From Kuafuiihalomonas phototrophica (GTDB lineage: Bacteria > Myxococcota > Kuafuiibacteriia > Kuafuiibacteriales > Kuafuiibacteriaceae), in NCBI GenBank assembly GCA_031800475.1, contig DAPKRQ010000086.1, positions 1-25,215 of the forward strand: a stretch of DNA of 25,215 bases. Direction: 5' to 3'. Shown in pieces: positions 1 to 7,895 of the stretch. A model generated the notes under the pieces. The model had not been told where the DNA came from. It did not search any database and saw only the letters and a list, made by a program, of their open reading frames with translations. The position numbers were made by a program, and so were the translations under genes. Within the stretch, counting starts at the first letter, position 1. Each line of letters starts with the position of its first letter.

Positions 1-2
1 AT

Positions 3-221
3 CCAGAGGCTGAAGACCTTCGTAATGTGGCAACCACGCTTTGTTTTATTGAACCCCCCAGGGTCGAATCCGGAACGCTAGTCCTATCTTTCGCCCAGGC
101 CAGATTCGAAAATGAAGAGGAGTTGCCGTTTCAACCCGAGCGCCTCGAAGTCCCGTTCGATGCCGAACGGATCCCGACAGTCGAAGACGCCACTCCCTGC
201 TGGGACTACGTGGCGAACTAA
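3..221 (+). CDS. 3' end of an unrecognised gene (partial at window edge)
   Basis: An open frame enters from the left edge and ends at TAA (219-221). The visible C-terminal ~72 residues include FENEEELPFQPERL and end TPCWDYVAN. Acidic and aromatic residues are common and the composition looks like a real protein tail rather than a shadow frame. No family is recognised. A GTG at 27 could serve as a start, but the frame is open upstream of it and no ribosome binding site is visible, so I treat this as a truncated 3' end. Confidence 0.4.
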   Translation, partial: PEAEDLRNVATTLCFIEPPRVESGTLVLSFAQARFENEEELPFQPERLEVPFDAERIPTVEDATPCWDYVAN

Positions 222-544
222 TTACCCGCTTGGTTTGTGCCGGTGCGTTCCGAAGCCGATGTGGGCCACCACATCTTCCCCCGGGTGAAGTCATGGCGAG
301 CATGCTGGGCCGTTCGGCGGGAAGCTCCTCGAAGCACATTCGAAACCCAAAATGGCTAGAGCTAGAGAGCCTGATCACAGAGCCGACCGTGATCTCCTGG
401 CCGAAGTCGAACACGTTCTGCAGTCCGACTTCGTCGCCCGCACGCAGGCGGCCGCCGGGCACCGAAATCGGAGTCCGCGCACGCCGTGCTGCTGGCGAGG
501 TCCAGGCGGAGCAGGGCGATGGATTGCATGGGATCGGCTCTCGA
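222..544. other. 323 bp without a confident gene
   Basis: No convincing complete gene is seen. A minus-strand frame through about 290-462 contains the plausible stretch GDEVGLQNVFDFGQEITVG, which could be a remnant of a secreted protein. It has no recognisable start or domain and overlaps the 3' end of the left-edge gene if extended. Confidence 0.3.
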
Positions 545-1144
545 TCAGGAAGTGCCGCCGTCGCTCGATCGCAACCGTTCCAGCAGGACCTTACCTCGGA
601 CCGAAAGACGATAGCCGATCCCGAGACTCTCGGTCAGCCCCAGCTCCTTTAGTTTCCGGACGTTGCGCTTCAGACGCTCGCGGTCGATGCCCAGGGCTTC
701 GACGAGATCCCGGGCGGGCCTCGCCGGCCGCTCGGCGATCGTCTCGAGTGTCGATCGCGTCCAGGGGCCGGTCGTCGAGCGAGCGTCGAGCCTCTCGAGG
801 CGCCCGAGGACTTCGTTCGCTTCGGCCTCCGGAAGATCCGCGGATTCGCGCAACGCGATGCGCGGATCTGGATGCAACGCGCCGAGCTCGATCCGGTACA
901 GCGCGCCGCCCCGTCCGCGGTCGAGGTCCTTCCTCAGGGCGTCGAGGGTGGGGTAACCTGCGCGACGTGCGTCAGACTCGGAGAGGTCCGACGCGTCGAT
1001 GGGGCGGACCTCGCGGATCTCGAGCACACCAGCGGCGGTGCGCAGCGTACCTCCGGTGCGGACCGTCGGCCGACGCCACCGGCGGAAGGCCAAGGTGACC
1101 TCTCCGGCGGCGATCGCGTCGAGGATGGGGCGGCGGAAGAGCAT
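545..1144 (-). CDS. ASCH-domain protein with C-terminal winged-helix-like region
   Basis: This 199-residue protein starts at ATG (1144-1142) and reads toward 545. Residues 1-100 resemble ASCH-fold proteins: MLFRRPILDAIAAGEVTLAF, an RRW motif, and a later LYRIELG strand. ASCH domains bind RNA or modified nucleotides in characterised members; the ligand here is unknown. Residues ~110-195 look like a helical winged-helix DNA-binding module, with a helix-rich segment around DLVEALGIDRERLKRNVRKL and then LGIGYRLSVRGKVLLE. It is divergent from the AraC-type regulator at 1307. A much longer minus-strand frame runs into it from upstream, but that part is the shadow of the AraC and oxidoreductase genes, and the family start fits 1144. 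Function is inferred only from the fold. Confidence 0.75.
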   Translation of the reverse strand: MLFRRPILDAIAAGEVTLAFRRWRRPTVRTGGTLRTAAGVLEIREVRPIDASDLSESDARRAGYPTLDALRKDLDRGRGGALYRIELGALHPDPRIALRESADLPEAEANEVLGRLERLDARSTTGPWTRSTLETIAERPARPARDLVEALGIDRERLKRNVRKLKELGLTESLGIGYRLSVRGKVLLERLRSSDGGTS

Positions 1145-1306
1145 ACAGTCTGTCCGAACCAGGTCGGGAAGCGGTCTTTTTGGCTCGGCGCATCTTTTCG
1201 TGGACACCGAGCCGGGTGTCGTCGATCGGAAGCATAGCTCGGATCGCCGGATCCGGATCGGACGAATCGGAACCCGTCGGCGGGTTCCGCACTCGGAGGA
1301 TCGGAC
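1145..1306. promoter_or_regulatory. Divergent intergenic region with RBS for the AraC-type gene
   Basis: This 162-bp gap separates the divergent ASCH gene and AraC-type gene and should hold both promoters. A clear Shine-Dalgarno GGAGG lies 7-8 nt before the ATG at 1307 and fixes that start. No clear -35/-10 pair could be assigned by eye. Confidence 0.5.
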
Positions 1307-2242
1307 ATGCGCTACTTCGGTCGAGCACCCGTCGCAACACTCAGGCCCTACGTCCGTGCGCTCTGGCACTACGAGGGTTACGCACCCGACCATCGGACCG
1401 AGCGCGTCCTGCCCAGCGGCACGGTCGAAATGACCGTACTCCTCGATCACGAGTCCGTACCGATCTTCGGCCCCGGGAACACCGAGGCCTCGCGCGACGA
1501 GAAACTCCTGGCCCCGCTGGTCGCGGGAGTGCATCGGTCCTTCTTCGTCATCGCCACGGCCCCGCAGCGTCGTTGCATGGGGGTCCACTTCGAAGCTGGC
1601 GGCGCAGATGCCCTTCTGGGCTTGCCTTCGGATGCGATCGCCGACCGTCAGGTCTCTCTCGAGGACCTCTGGACTCCGACCACCGCGCGTCGGCTGCGCA
1701 ATCGTCTGTGTTCCGCCAGCGACCCCGAAGCGCGCTTCCGCATCGTCGAAGACACGTTGCTGCAGCGAGCGAAGCACCGACGCTCCCGTCCGGCATGGAT
1801 CGACGCGGCACTCGAAGCGATGCACAAGGCACCGAACCGACCGATCGCCGACCTCGCCCGCGAATGCGGCGTGAGCCACCGACGCTTCACCGCAGGCTTC
1901 AAGCGGGCCGTGGGGTTGCCGCCGCGCCCCTACGGACGGATCGTGCGCTTCCAGCGGATTCTTCCCGACCTGCGACGAAGCGGTGACCTCGATTGGTGCG
2001 ATGTCGCTCTCGCCTGTGGCTACTACGACCAATCCCACTTCATCCGCGACTTCAAGGCCTTCTCCGGCTTGACGCCCACCGCGTATCGGCGGTTGGCACT
2101 CGGACACCTCGCAGTCGTGCCCGACGCCGAGAAGGGTCAAATTTGTCCAATACCCGCCGCCGCTTCCGGGACGAGGATCGAAGTCGTCGGCACGCACGAG
2201 CGTGCGTCGTCCACGAACCCCGTCAAGGAGTGGGATCGATGA
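1307..2242 (+). CDS. AraC-family transcriptional regulator
   Basis: This is a 311-residue regulator. The N-terminal ~150 residues resemble the DUF6597-type sensor domain of AraC regulators: LRPYVRALWHYEG, ERVLPSGTVEMTVLL, then a GVHFEAGGADALLGLP segment. The C-terminal ~165-262 region is the double helix-turn-helix: PIADLARECGVSHRRFTAGF, later DVALACGYYDQSHFIRDFK and the AraC signature FSGLTPTAYRR. It binds DNA, and an unknown small ligand is expected at the N-terminal domain. A good GGAGG precedes the start. Its stop overlaps the start of the oxidoreductase gene (ATGA at 2239-2242), so the two are probably co-translated, and it likely controls this operon. Confidence 0.92.
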   Translation: MRYFGRAPVATLRPYVRALWHYEGYAPDHRTERVLPSGTVEMTVLLDHESVPIFGPGNTEASRDEKLLAPLVAGVHRSFFVIATAPQRRCMGVHFEAGGADALLGLPSDAIADRQVSLEDLWTPTTARRLRNRLCSASDPEARFRIVEDTLLQRAKHRRSRPAWIDAALEAMHKAPNRPIADLARECGVSHRRFTAGFKRAVGLPPRPYGRIVRFQRILPDLRRSGDLDWCDVALACGYYDQSHFIRDFKAFSGLTPTAYRRLALGHLAVVPDAEKGQICPIPAAASGTRIEVVGTHERASSTNPVKEWDR

Positions 2243-3072
2243 TTCTGGTGATGGGCGCGAGCGGCACGGTCGGGAGCCTGGTTGTGCGTCGGCTCGTCGG
2301 GACGGGCCGGCCTGTTCGCGCCGCGTATCGTACGAGGCCCGTCCAGGCTCCGGGAATCGAAGCCGTTCCCGTGGACCTGGCCACGGGAGAGGGGCTCGAT
2401 CCAGCACTCGCCGGAGTGGACGACATGTTCCTCCTGACGGCCGATGGACCCGACCAGGAGACACTGCAGCTCACCGCCGTCGAGCGCGCGCTCGAGGCTG
2501 GCGTGTCGAGGATCGTGCTGCTCTCGGTGATGGGTGCCGAAACCGAAGCCTTCGCCTACGCGAGGACCCATCGTGCGGCAGAACGGCGGTTGGAGGCCTC
2601 GGGACGACGCTTCGTGATCCTGCGCCCCAACGCGTTCATGCAGAACTTCCTGACGCATTATCGTGCCGAGATCGAAGCCACCGGTGCATTCGCTCTGCCC
2701 TGCGGCGAGGCAGCGGTCAGCCACGTGGACGCGCGCGACGTCGCCGACGTCGCGGCCCACGTACTCCGCTGGGACGAGCACGACGGCCGGGTGTACGAAC
2801 TCACGGGGCCGCAGGCACTGACCTTCGCGGAGGTGGCCGCGATCGTCCGCTCGGCCGCCGGCATTCCCGTCCGCTATCGCCCCGTCGACGACGACACTTT
2901 TCGTGAGGCCTCACTCGGTTTCGGCGTCCCGGAAGACGTGGTGGACCGGGTGCTCGAACAGCATCGATTCACGCGAGGCGATTCGAGCGCGCGTATCACC
3001 TCGGGCGTCGCGCAGGTCCTCGGCCGCGCGCCGCGTACGTTCGCCGACTTCGTCCGCGAGTGCTGGACGTGA
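2239..3072 (+). CDS. NmrA-like NAD(P)-binding oxidoreductase / SDR-type epimerase
   Basis: This 277-residue cytosolic protein has an N-terminal Rossmann motif MILVMGASGTVGS (GxxGxxG) and a Tyr-containing FAYARTHRAAERRLEASG segment. LRPNAFMQNFLTHY and the later YELTGPQALTFAEVAA are typical of NmrA/atypical SDR proteins. Such proteins bind NAD(P) and act as reductases or redox sensors; the substrate is unknown. The ATG overlaps the stop of the AraC-type gene, and its own 3' end overlaps the next gene by 13 bp. The context suggests a small regulated stress or detoxification unit, which is an inference. Confidence 0.9.
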   Translation: MILVMGASGTVGSLVVRRLVGTGRPVRAAYRTRPVQAPGIEAVPVDLATGEGLDPALAGVDDMFLLTADGPDQETLQLTAVERALEAGVSRIVLLSVMGAETEAFAYARTHRAAERRLEASGRRFVILRPNAFMQNFLTHYRAEIEATGAFALPCGEAAVSHVDARDVADVAAHVLRWDEHDGRVYELTGPQALTFAEVAAIVRSAAGIPVRYRPVDDDTFREASLGFGVPEDVVDRVLEQHRFTRGDSSARITSGVAQVLGRAPRTFADFVRECWT

Positions 3073-3662
3073 CCCCCGAAGACCGAACGATCGTGAAAGA
3101 GGAGGCACCCGACGTGCAACTCCGCCTGACGGAAGACCGCGCCTTCGTGTTCTGGCGGCGCTACCTGCTCGTCATGACCGCCGTGTTCGCCCTGCAGGGC
3201 GTCAGCTGGATGGCGTTCGGCAGTTTCGACCCCTTCGGGATCTACAGCCGGCTCATGGCCCGGGCATTGCTCGACGCACCGGTCCTGACGCCCGAAGCCG
3301 ACGCGGTCTTCTCGTTCGCGGTCGTCCCGCTCGGTGCGACCACGGCTGGCTTCTTCGTCCTGGTCCATTTCCTGGTCCGCTTCGGCTTCGCCCGCCGTGA
3401 ACGGTGGTCCTACGACGCGGTGGTCGCCGGGGTGCTCGTGTGGTTCGCACTCGACTCCACGATCAGCGTCCACCACGGGGCATGGTTCAACGTGGGACTG
3501 GTGAACGTGCCCTGCCTCGTGGTCCTGGGAGTACCGCTCTGGTTCCTGAGGAGGCACTTCGTCGCGGACGTCGGTCCTGGCGTTCCGGCGGACCGAGCCC
3601 GGTCCTTCCCTCGAGGCGGTGGATCCGCAGGGACACCTGCGACGACGACTCGCAGGCCATGA
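3060..3662 (+). CDS. Predicted four-helix integral membrane protein
   Basis: This ~200-residue protein has about four hydrophobic segments, near residues 33-54 (LLVMTAVFALQGVSWMAFG), 83-107, 117-135 and 140-160 (VNVPCLVVLGVPLWFL). It starts at GTG 3060 inside the end of the oxidoreductase gene; GTG at 3069 is an alternative. The last ~35 residues are Arg/Gly/Thr-rich and unlike a natural tail, so the original 3' end may be lost. A minus-strand ORF overlaps this stretch. The family resembles uncharacterised small membrane proteins, and no function is assigned. The overlap implies co-expression with the two genes upstream. Confidence 0.7.
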   Translation: MLDVTPEDRTIVKEEAPDVQLRLTEDRAFVFWRRYLLVMTAVFALQGVSWMAFGSFDPFGIYSRLMARALLDAPVLTPEADAVFSFAVVPLGATTAGFFVLVHFLVRFGFARRERWSYDAVVAGVLVWFALDSTISVHHGAWFNVGLVNVPCLVVLGVPLWFLRRHFVADVGPGVPADRARSFPRGGGSAGTPATTTRRP

Positions 3663-3720
3663 GTGCGACCGCTACGCACATCGCGGTGAGAAGCAGCCGG
3701 ATCAATGCAGCACGTTTCAC
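3487..3720 (-). pseudogene. N-terminal lipoprotein remnant antisense to membrane-protein gene
   Basis: On the minus strand a GTG at 3720 is preceded by AGGAGG at good spacing. It encodes a classic lipoprotein signal, MKRAALIRLLLTAMCVAVAL followed by MACESSSQ, with the lipid-modified Cys in the LMAC lipobox. After ~30 residues the frame becomes Arg/Pro-rich shadow sequence complementary to the end of the plus-strand membrane protein gene. I read this as the intact start of an exported protein whose remainder was lost at a junction near 3600-3640. Confidence 0.45.
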
Positions 3721-3783
3721 ACGGGCCTCCTGTGAGGATTGGCCGTGCCCGAAGAAGAGGACCTCGAGCGAGACCGACGGAAT

Positions 3784-4165
3784 TCATCGGTGCGCGTCCA
3801 GGAACCCGCACACCGCTTCCCTCCACTCCCCGGGTGCCACCGCCGAGAACAGGTCGTGCCCCGCTCCCGGCACGAAGTGCAATCGCGCGTTCGATCCGAA
3901 GGCCGCGGTCAGGGCCCGCGCCTGCGCGGGGGTGACCCTCGGATCCTCGTCGCCGTTCAGCAGCAGCGCCGGCGTCTCGACCGAGAGCGCATAACGTACC
4001 GTATCGTGCTCGATCGCGTCGAAACCCGCGATCACCCCACCCCGGAAGATCAGCAGCCGCGCCAGCGGCCAGCGCGGCAGGCCGACCGTGTCGAAGCGAT
4101 TGCCCACCGTGTTTTCCATGGTGTCGAAGACCGACTCGAGCACGACCGCCGGCGGAGCTGCGCCA
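3784..4165 (-). pseudogene. Alpha/beta-hydrolase, C-terminal fragment
   Basis: The minus-strand frame encodes the C-terminal half of an alpha/beta-hydrolase. PPAVVLESVFDTMENTV follows the position of the missing nucleophile elbow. ALLLNGDEDPRVTPAQARAL contains the acid-turn Asp region, and FVPGAGHDLFSAV contains the catalytic His. The GxSxG nucleophile motif and N-terminal half are absent; sequence identity to the family stops near 4165. An inactive remnant is expected. The break sits back-to-back with a plus-strand fragment that also lacks its 5' end. Confidence 0.65.
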
Positions 4166-4183
4166 GACGAGAGCTGATCAAGG

Positions 4184-4573
4184 TACCTCGACCTCGATGC
4201 CGTCGCCTTCCTCGACCAAGCGGGCACGCGCCGACCTGTTGCCGATTCCCTGAACCTCACGAAGACGCAGCCTGGGTTCACCGATCGCCCGGTGGTGGAA
4301 GGGTGCTACGCCGATCTCGTGGCGGCCTTGGCCCAGCCGAACGACCACCTGGTCTGGCTCTACCTTCCGGTGCCCGCGTGTGTGGAGAACGCCCGCGCTC
4401 GGCCGTGGGAGCCGCACAAGTGGCCGACCGCAGACGAGCAGCTCGCCTTCCTTCCGAGACTGATCGCGTTCATCGAAGCCTACCCTTCCGACCCCGGCCC
4501 GACCGGCCGGCCCGCCCACGCCGAGCTGTTTCAGCGCTTTCCGGGCGTCCGGGAAGCCCACCGGACGCGATTC
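4184..4573 (+). pseudogene. P-loop kinase-like ATPase fragment lacking Walker A
   Basis: The plus-strand frame from about 4184 reads YLDLDAVAFLDQAG, then VVEGCYADLVAAL, LVWLYLPVPACVENARARPW and EPHKWP. This pattern is typical of small uncharacterised P-loop kinase-like proteins of ~170 residues. In full-length members a Walker A loop lies in the first ~20 residues; here it is missing because the fragment begins at the junction near 4170. The tail after residue ~125 becomes Arg-rich and probably is not original. The family call is from memory of the motif, and a non-functional remnant is inferred. Confidence 0.55.
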
Positions 4574-4619
4574 GCAACGCCATCGCTCAGACCCGGTAGG
4601 CGGGCGAGCCGCCATGAAG

Positions 4620-4958
4620 CTATTCGACGCTTGGGAGCTGGGGCAGCGCTGAAGCGCTCGCGCGGAACTGCCGGTCCCAGGCTTCCCACTCGCCTCGAAC
4701 GAGCTGCCCCGACACCTGGAGGCCGGGTGGCTCCACCGAGGCGGATAGGAAAGGAGGCTGCTCCTCGTCTCGTCGAAACCACCGCGGAAGATCGTCAGTG
4801 GGTATCCAGCCAGGAAGACTCCGATAGATGTCCATGAGGTTGTCCCAGTCCACCTTGGTGAACCGGTCGAAATCGAGACGGTAAACTCGGTCGACTTCGA
4901 GCAGTTCGTGCTGCCGCCCGTTGCTCTCTGGAAGACAATCATAGAAGGGTAGAATCAT
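4620..4958 (-). CDS. Small conserved hypothetical protein
   Basis: This is a minus-strand protein of 112 residues from ATG 4958 (an ATG at 4967 gives 115). GAGGAG at 4968-4973 lies 9 nt before 4958 but directly touches 4967, so 4958 is favoured. The sequence includes LLEVDRVYRLDFDRFTKVDW, WFRRDEEQPPFLSASVEPPG and LQVSGQL. It resembles hypothetical proteins I associate with myxobacterial genomes, but no function is known. There is no signal peptide, so a cytosolic protein is expected. It stands alone between fragments. Confidence 0.55.
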   Translation of the reverse strand: MILPFYDCLPESNGRQHELLEVDRVYRLDFDRFTKVDWDNLMDIYRSLPGWIPTDDLPRWFRRDEEQPPFLSASVEPPGLQVSGQLVRGEWEAWDRQFRASASALPQLPSVE

Positions 4959-5010
4959 CGTCTCCATCTCCTCGTGAAGAAGGGTACACTCCGTAAATCC
5001 CTTGTCATGG

Positions 5011-5165
5011 TGAAACCAGAAAACGAGCTCGCCGCTTGGGATTGATGCAAGTCCTTCTCGATACCCGCGTCCTCCCGTTCTGTCTCCTCGACGACCCCCG
5101 GTTGAGCGACGTGGCCCGCCTCGTCATCGCAGACCCCACACTGCTGAATTCGTGTCCGCTGAGAC
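5011..5165 (+). pseudogene. Degenerate Phd/PIN toxin-antitoxin remnant
   Basis: A short antitoxin tail ending PENELAAWD and stop overlaps an ATG at 5045 that begins MQVLLDTRVLPFCLLDDPRL followed by SDVARLVIADP. This matches the intact PIN toxin at 19047 (MQVLLDTHALLFWLYDDPRL) almost word for word, including the GCCGCTTGGGA-TGATGCA junction at the DNA level. After ~30 codons a small indel shifts the frame and similarity ends near 5165. The first catalytic Asp is retained but the rest of the nuclease is gone, so it is a dead copy of the same toxin subfamily. Confidence 0.7.
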
Positions 5166-5491
5166 GAACCCACCCACGGCTCGTCTATTCGCCATGCCAT
5201 GCGTCATCGGGCGCACCGACATACGGACCGGGATGTCCCAAGAGCTACCGCAAATCGAAACCCGGGGAGCACCCCCGGGACCGCCTGTCTCGATCTTGTT
5301 TCGGTCAGGGGCAGAAAGGTCTCGAGCCGCTGGCGTCGGGGTCCCCCTGCGTTCTCGGCGAACGCTGCCGTTCACTCACGCAAAAGCTGCGCGTGTCGTC
5401 CGCATTCCGAGTAAGATGAGTAACCACGAACATACAATTCTTGCTTTTCCGAGACAAAAGTTTCACTCAGCCCCCGCCCCACAAAGGAGAC
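5166..5491. other. 326 bp upstream region, no supported gene
   Basis: An open frame runs from the toxin remnant through this stretch into the next gene, but its translation is Pro/Arg-rich with no start signal, and I do not consider it coding. The A+T content rises from about 5410 to 5490, as expected for a promoter region of the next gene. No -35/-10 pair can be assigned with confidence. Confidence 0.4.
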
Positions 5492-6816
5492 ATGTCGATG
5501 AAAAAAAATCTGCGGTCGTTTTGACGACCATCTCGCTGCAAGCCGGCGCCCTTCAAGTCGCCCACGGCCAGGCACCGCTACCAACAACCATCATCCGTAC
5601 TCAACGCGATGACCACTTTCGATGCCCGGAGCGGAATCTGTCGGGCGGAGACAAGGACTTTAAGGCGAATGGTCCTTCCGTCCAATACGAATACGAAATC
5701 ACTCCAACCAGCAGCGTCGTAACACTGGATCTCGAATTCTATGCAATCGAGAACACGTGGGATTTCAGCGAAGCCACCTACTCCAGCCGCCGACCCCTCT
5801 ACACCGCACCGGACTGCATGATCATGTCGAGATTTGACTCCTTCACGCGCGCTCGCTGGACCTACGTCGACACGGACCACGACCTCGACCGAACAAACGG
5901 AGCACCCAACGCGTTGGTTCATCGCTGGGCAGTGCGGGGCGACACGACAAACGACGACATCGGACGCTGCAACAACGACGACACGAAGTTCATGGCCGAA
6001 TTCAAGCCGCTCGAATTCGAGATCGATGTGGACCCGGCCTGCGCGCCTAGGATTACCGGGGTCGAGAAGGACACCACGGCTCTAGCCCAGGTGATCAGCA
6101 ACCTCGAGAACACGACAACGGCAAGGCTCAACAACGTAGGCTCACTCACCCCCGAATTTCCATTTTCTGTGGACGACTTCAACGTGTCATTCGCTGCCAA
6201 CGACAGTTTCGTCCAGTTTCTCGGAAACCAAAGCACGTTCACGATCGACCGAGACACCGATTCGTCGGACCGTTTCGAATTTTTTATCAATGATATGAAT
6301 TCGTCGTCCGTTGAGGTAGAGCCCGACGGCGGAGGACTCCTGATCAGGATTTCTTTCGAGATCCAAGGCATCGAGATTTTCGGAGATTGTGTGGCGCCTT
6401 CCATCGAGTGCAGCATACTCGGCGACTACATCATTCAGCTTCAGAAATTCGAGCTTGGAATCCGCCTCTCGCTCGAGCCCGACGGCGCCGGGCGAATCCA
6501 GTTGGCTCCTGTGGATCCCTTGAACGACATCTTCGTCAGCGTGAAAGTCGCCGGCCAATCCGGACCGTGTCGAGAACACATCGCTGCCGGCATCGCAGAC
6601 GAGTGCATGTCCGACGAGGAAATGTCACTGGAACTTCAGACGTCCCTCCAAGACGATGTAGGAATTTTCTTCGAAAACATTGTCATGTCGGCAGCCTTTA
6701 CGAATCTTGTTGATGGCCTGAACCTCCTGCTGAATCCAAACCAGGACGTGATCGGAGTAATCATCGTCGAAACCGGCCAAGACCCGGAACTCATCTTGGT
6801 TCGAGGTCAGCCTTGA
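5492..6816 (+). CDS. Secreted protein of unknown function with out-of-frame A8 tract in signal peptide
   Basis: A strong RBS (AAAGGAG) precedes ATG 5492 and ATG 5498. These start MSMKK, but eight consecutive A's (5501-5508) leave the frame one base short. In the frame that is open to 6816, the signal peptide continues SAVVLTTISLQAGALQVAHG followed by QA, and then a ~435-residue mature protein. With nine A's it would be a normal Sec signal. Mature features are several Cys pairs and acidic, Asn/Asp-rich beta-like sequence; the C-terminal part contains VAGQSGPCREHIAAG and CMSDEEMSLEL. No known domain is recognised. It overlaps the lipoprotein gene downstream. The fragment at 24608-24905 is a paralogue of its C-terminus. 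GC content is visibly lower than in neighbouring genes. The tract could be a pseudogene mutation, slippage-prone phase variation or a sequencing error. Confidence 0.65.
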
Positions 6817-7616
6817 AAAGGTTCATTCTCGGCGTCATTTGCCTTGGTGCGTATTCTTGCAACGTCAACCCCTTGGGCACGAGGGAGTTTGAGGTGGAAG
6901 TCGTTGAGAGCTTGAAACTGCTGGGGTTTAGGGACATAGGGATTTATAACGCCGGCACAGATCGAATTGCCCGACTTACAGATGATGGCGACTCTAAGGT
7001 ACGCGTCTTCAGAGATGGAACAAATCTGACTTTGGATGCCTCCAACAACCCTTTGGCCCGGGTGGTCATCGACGTTCCCGACGCCACTCGAATCGAGGTC
7101 GAGCGATCGAGTGGATCCATTTACCTTTCGGAGGACCCGGGTCCTATAGAGCTTGTTGTCAAGGAGTCGAGGATCGAGCTCGATGTATCGGTGGATTCTT
7201 GTCGACTTCTGGTCACGGATTCAGTCGTCGAAGAAGACCGATTCGATTCTCAAAGCGGTCGCGATTGGAACATCGAAGCCGCCTCATCGTCAGTTTCGCT
7301 GACCCTGCGTGGCATCGAGGCCGTCAAAGTGATACTCACGAATGGAGCATACGCTGAGTTTTTCGGCGCGTTCGGCATGAAGCCATTTTTCGAGGTGGAC
7401 GCAGTGGACTCTTCGCTGTCGGCCAGCAGAGTCGGCGCTCTAGGTATGCGAGCTACGCTCCTCCGCTCAGACGCCGAGGTTTGCGTGCAGGACGGTCCGC
7501 TCCAAGTTTCAGCGCGAGAGGGGTCGGTGCTGCGCCTCTACGAGGGATGCGAAGCAACCACGGTCGACATCGATCTGGACGCATCCTCCACGAGCACAAC
7601 CTTCCATCATCGTTAG
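6813..7616 (+). CDS. Lipoprotein, DUF4097/DUF2807-like beta-helical type
   Basis: The gene starts at TTG 6813, overlapping the stop of the gene upstream (6814-6816), so they form a translationally coupled pair. The 267-residue product has a short signal peptide with lipobox (ICLGAYSC) and then a Ser/Val/Asp-rich repetitive beta sequence such as RIEVERSSGSIYLSEDPGPI and IELDVSVDSCRLLVTDS. This is reminiscent of the putative adhesin/auto-transporter-like DUF4097 and DUF2807 folds. It ends with a Cys-containing motif, VQDGPLQVSAREGSVLRLYE followed by GCEATTVD. The minus-strand gene at 23771-24598 has the same ending pattern and is a paralogue. Location is expected to be lipid-anchored in the outer or inner membrane; function is unknown. 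Confidence 0.7.
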   Translation: MKRFILGVICLGAYSCNVNPLGTREFEVEVVESLKLLGFRDIGIYNAGTDRIARLTDDGDSKVRVFRDGTNLTLDASNNPLARVVIDVPDATRIEVERSSGSIYLSEDPGPIELVVKESRIELDVSVDSCRLLVTDSVVEEDRFDSQSGRDWNIEAASSSVSLTLRGIEAVKVILTNGAYAEFFGAFGMKPFFEVDAVDSSLSASRVGALGMRATLLRSDAEVCVQDGPLQVSAREGSVLRLYEGCEATTVDIDLDASSTSTTFHHR

Positions 7617-7683
7617 CAGCCTCTGTGCCGACGAGGAGTATCTGATGGTGCGTCGTCAGATGGGTCCACGACGGGTACCACCG

Positions 7684-7819
7684 GCGCGATAGTAGGGATA
7701 AAGGGACCCTTGGTCGAGCTGCGGGGGCTTCGGGACGGCCGGATTGGCTTGTCATAATCTCCGTTGTCGGTCCTTTCCTCGAGTTGGCTCCGGGCTTCAC
7801 CCCGAAGCTGGGGTCCCAG
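7684..7819 (+). repeat. 136-bp junction-associated repeat, copy A
   Basis: This stretch begins GCGCGATAGTAGGGATAAAG and ends CCCCGAAGCTGGGGTCCCAG. It is about five substitutions away from copy D. The left flank follows the end of the lipoprotein gene after 67 bp. The right edge cuts directly into an antitoxin C-terminal fragment. No target-site duplication is visible. Confidence 0.9.
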
Positions 7820-7895
7820 ACGTCGACACCAAGAGAGCATGGAGGCCCTCCAGTCCCTGGCAGGCCTCTCGCAGGAACATGACCTCGGTTACTGA
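7820..7895 (+). pseudogene. Excisionase-type antitoxin, C-terminal fragment
   Basis: Immediately after repeat A a plus-strand frame reads RRHQESMEALQSLAGLSQEH then DLGY and stops at TGA (7893-7895), overlapping the ATG of the PIN gene. This resembles the C-terminal tail of excisionase-family HTH antitoxins that commonly precede PIN toxins. The DNA-binding part is missing, cut at the repeat boundary. Confidence 0.5.

Noticed and set aside
352..1098. 248-codon plus-strand ORF
   Set aside because: It is an Arg/Ser/Gly-rich shadow of the ASCH gene on the opposite strand.
545..2464. 639-codon minus-strand open frame
   Set aside because: Only the last ~199 codons are protein-like; the rest is the shadow of the AraC-type and oxidoreductase genes, which have clear domains on the plus strand.
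5152..5491. Upstream extension of the secreted-protein ORF to 5152
   Set aside because: The translation is Pro/Arg-rich, includes the toxin remnant, lacks an RBS, and a strong RBS with signal peptide lies at 5483-5560.
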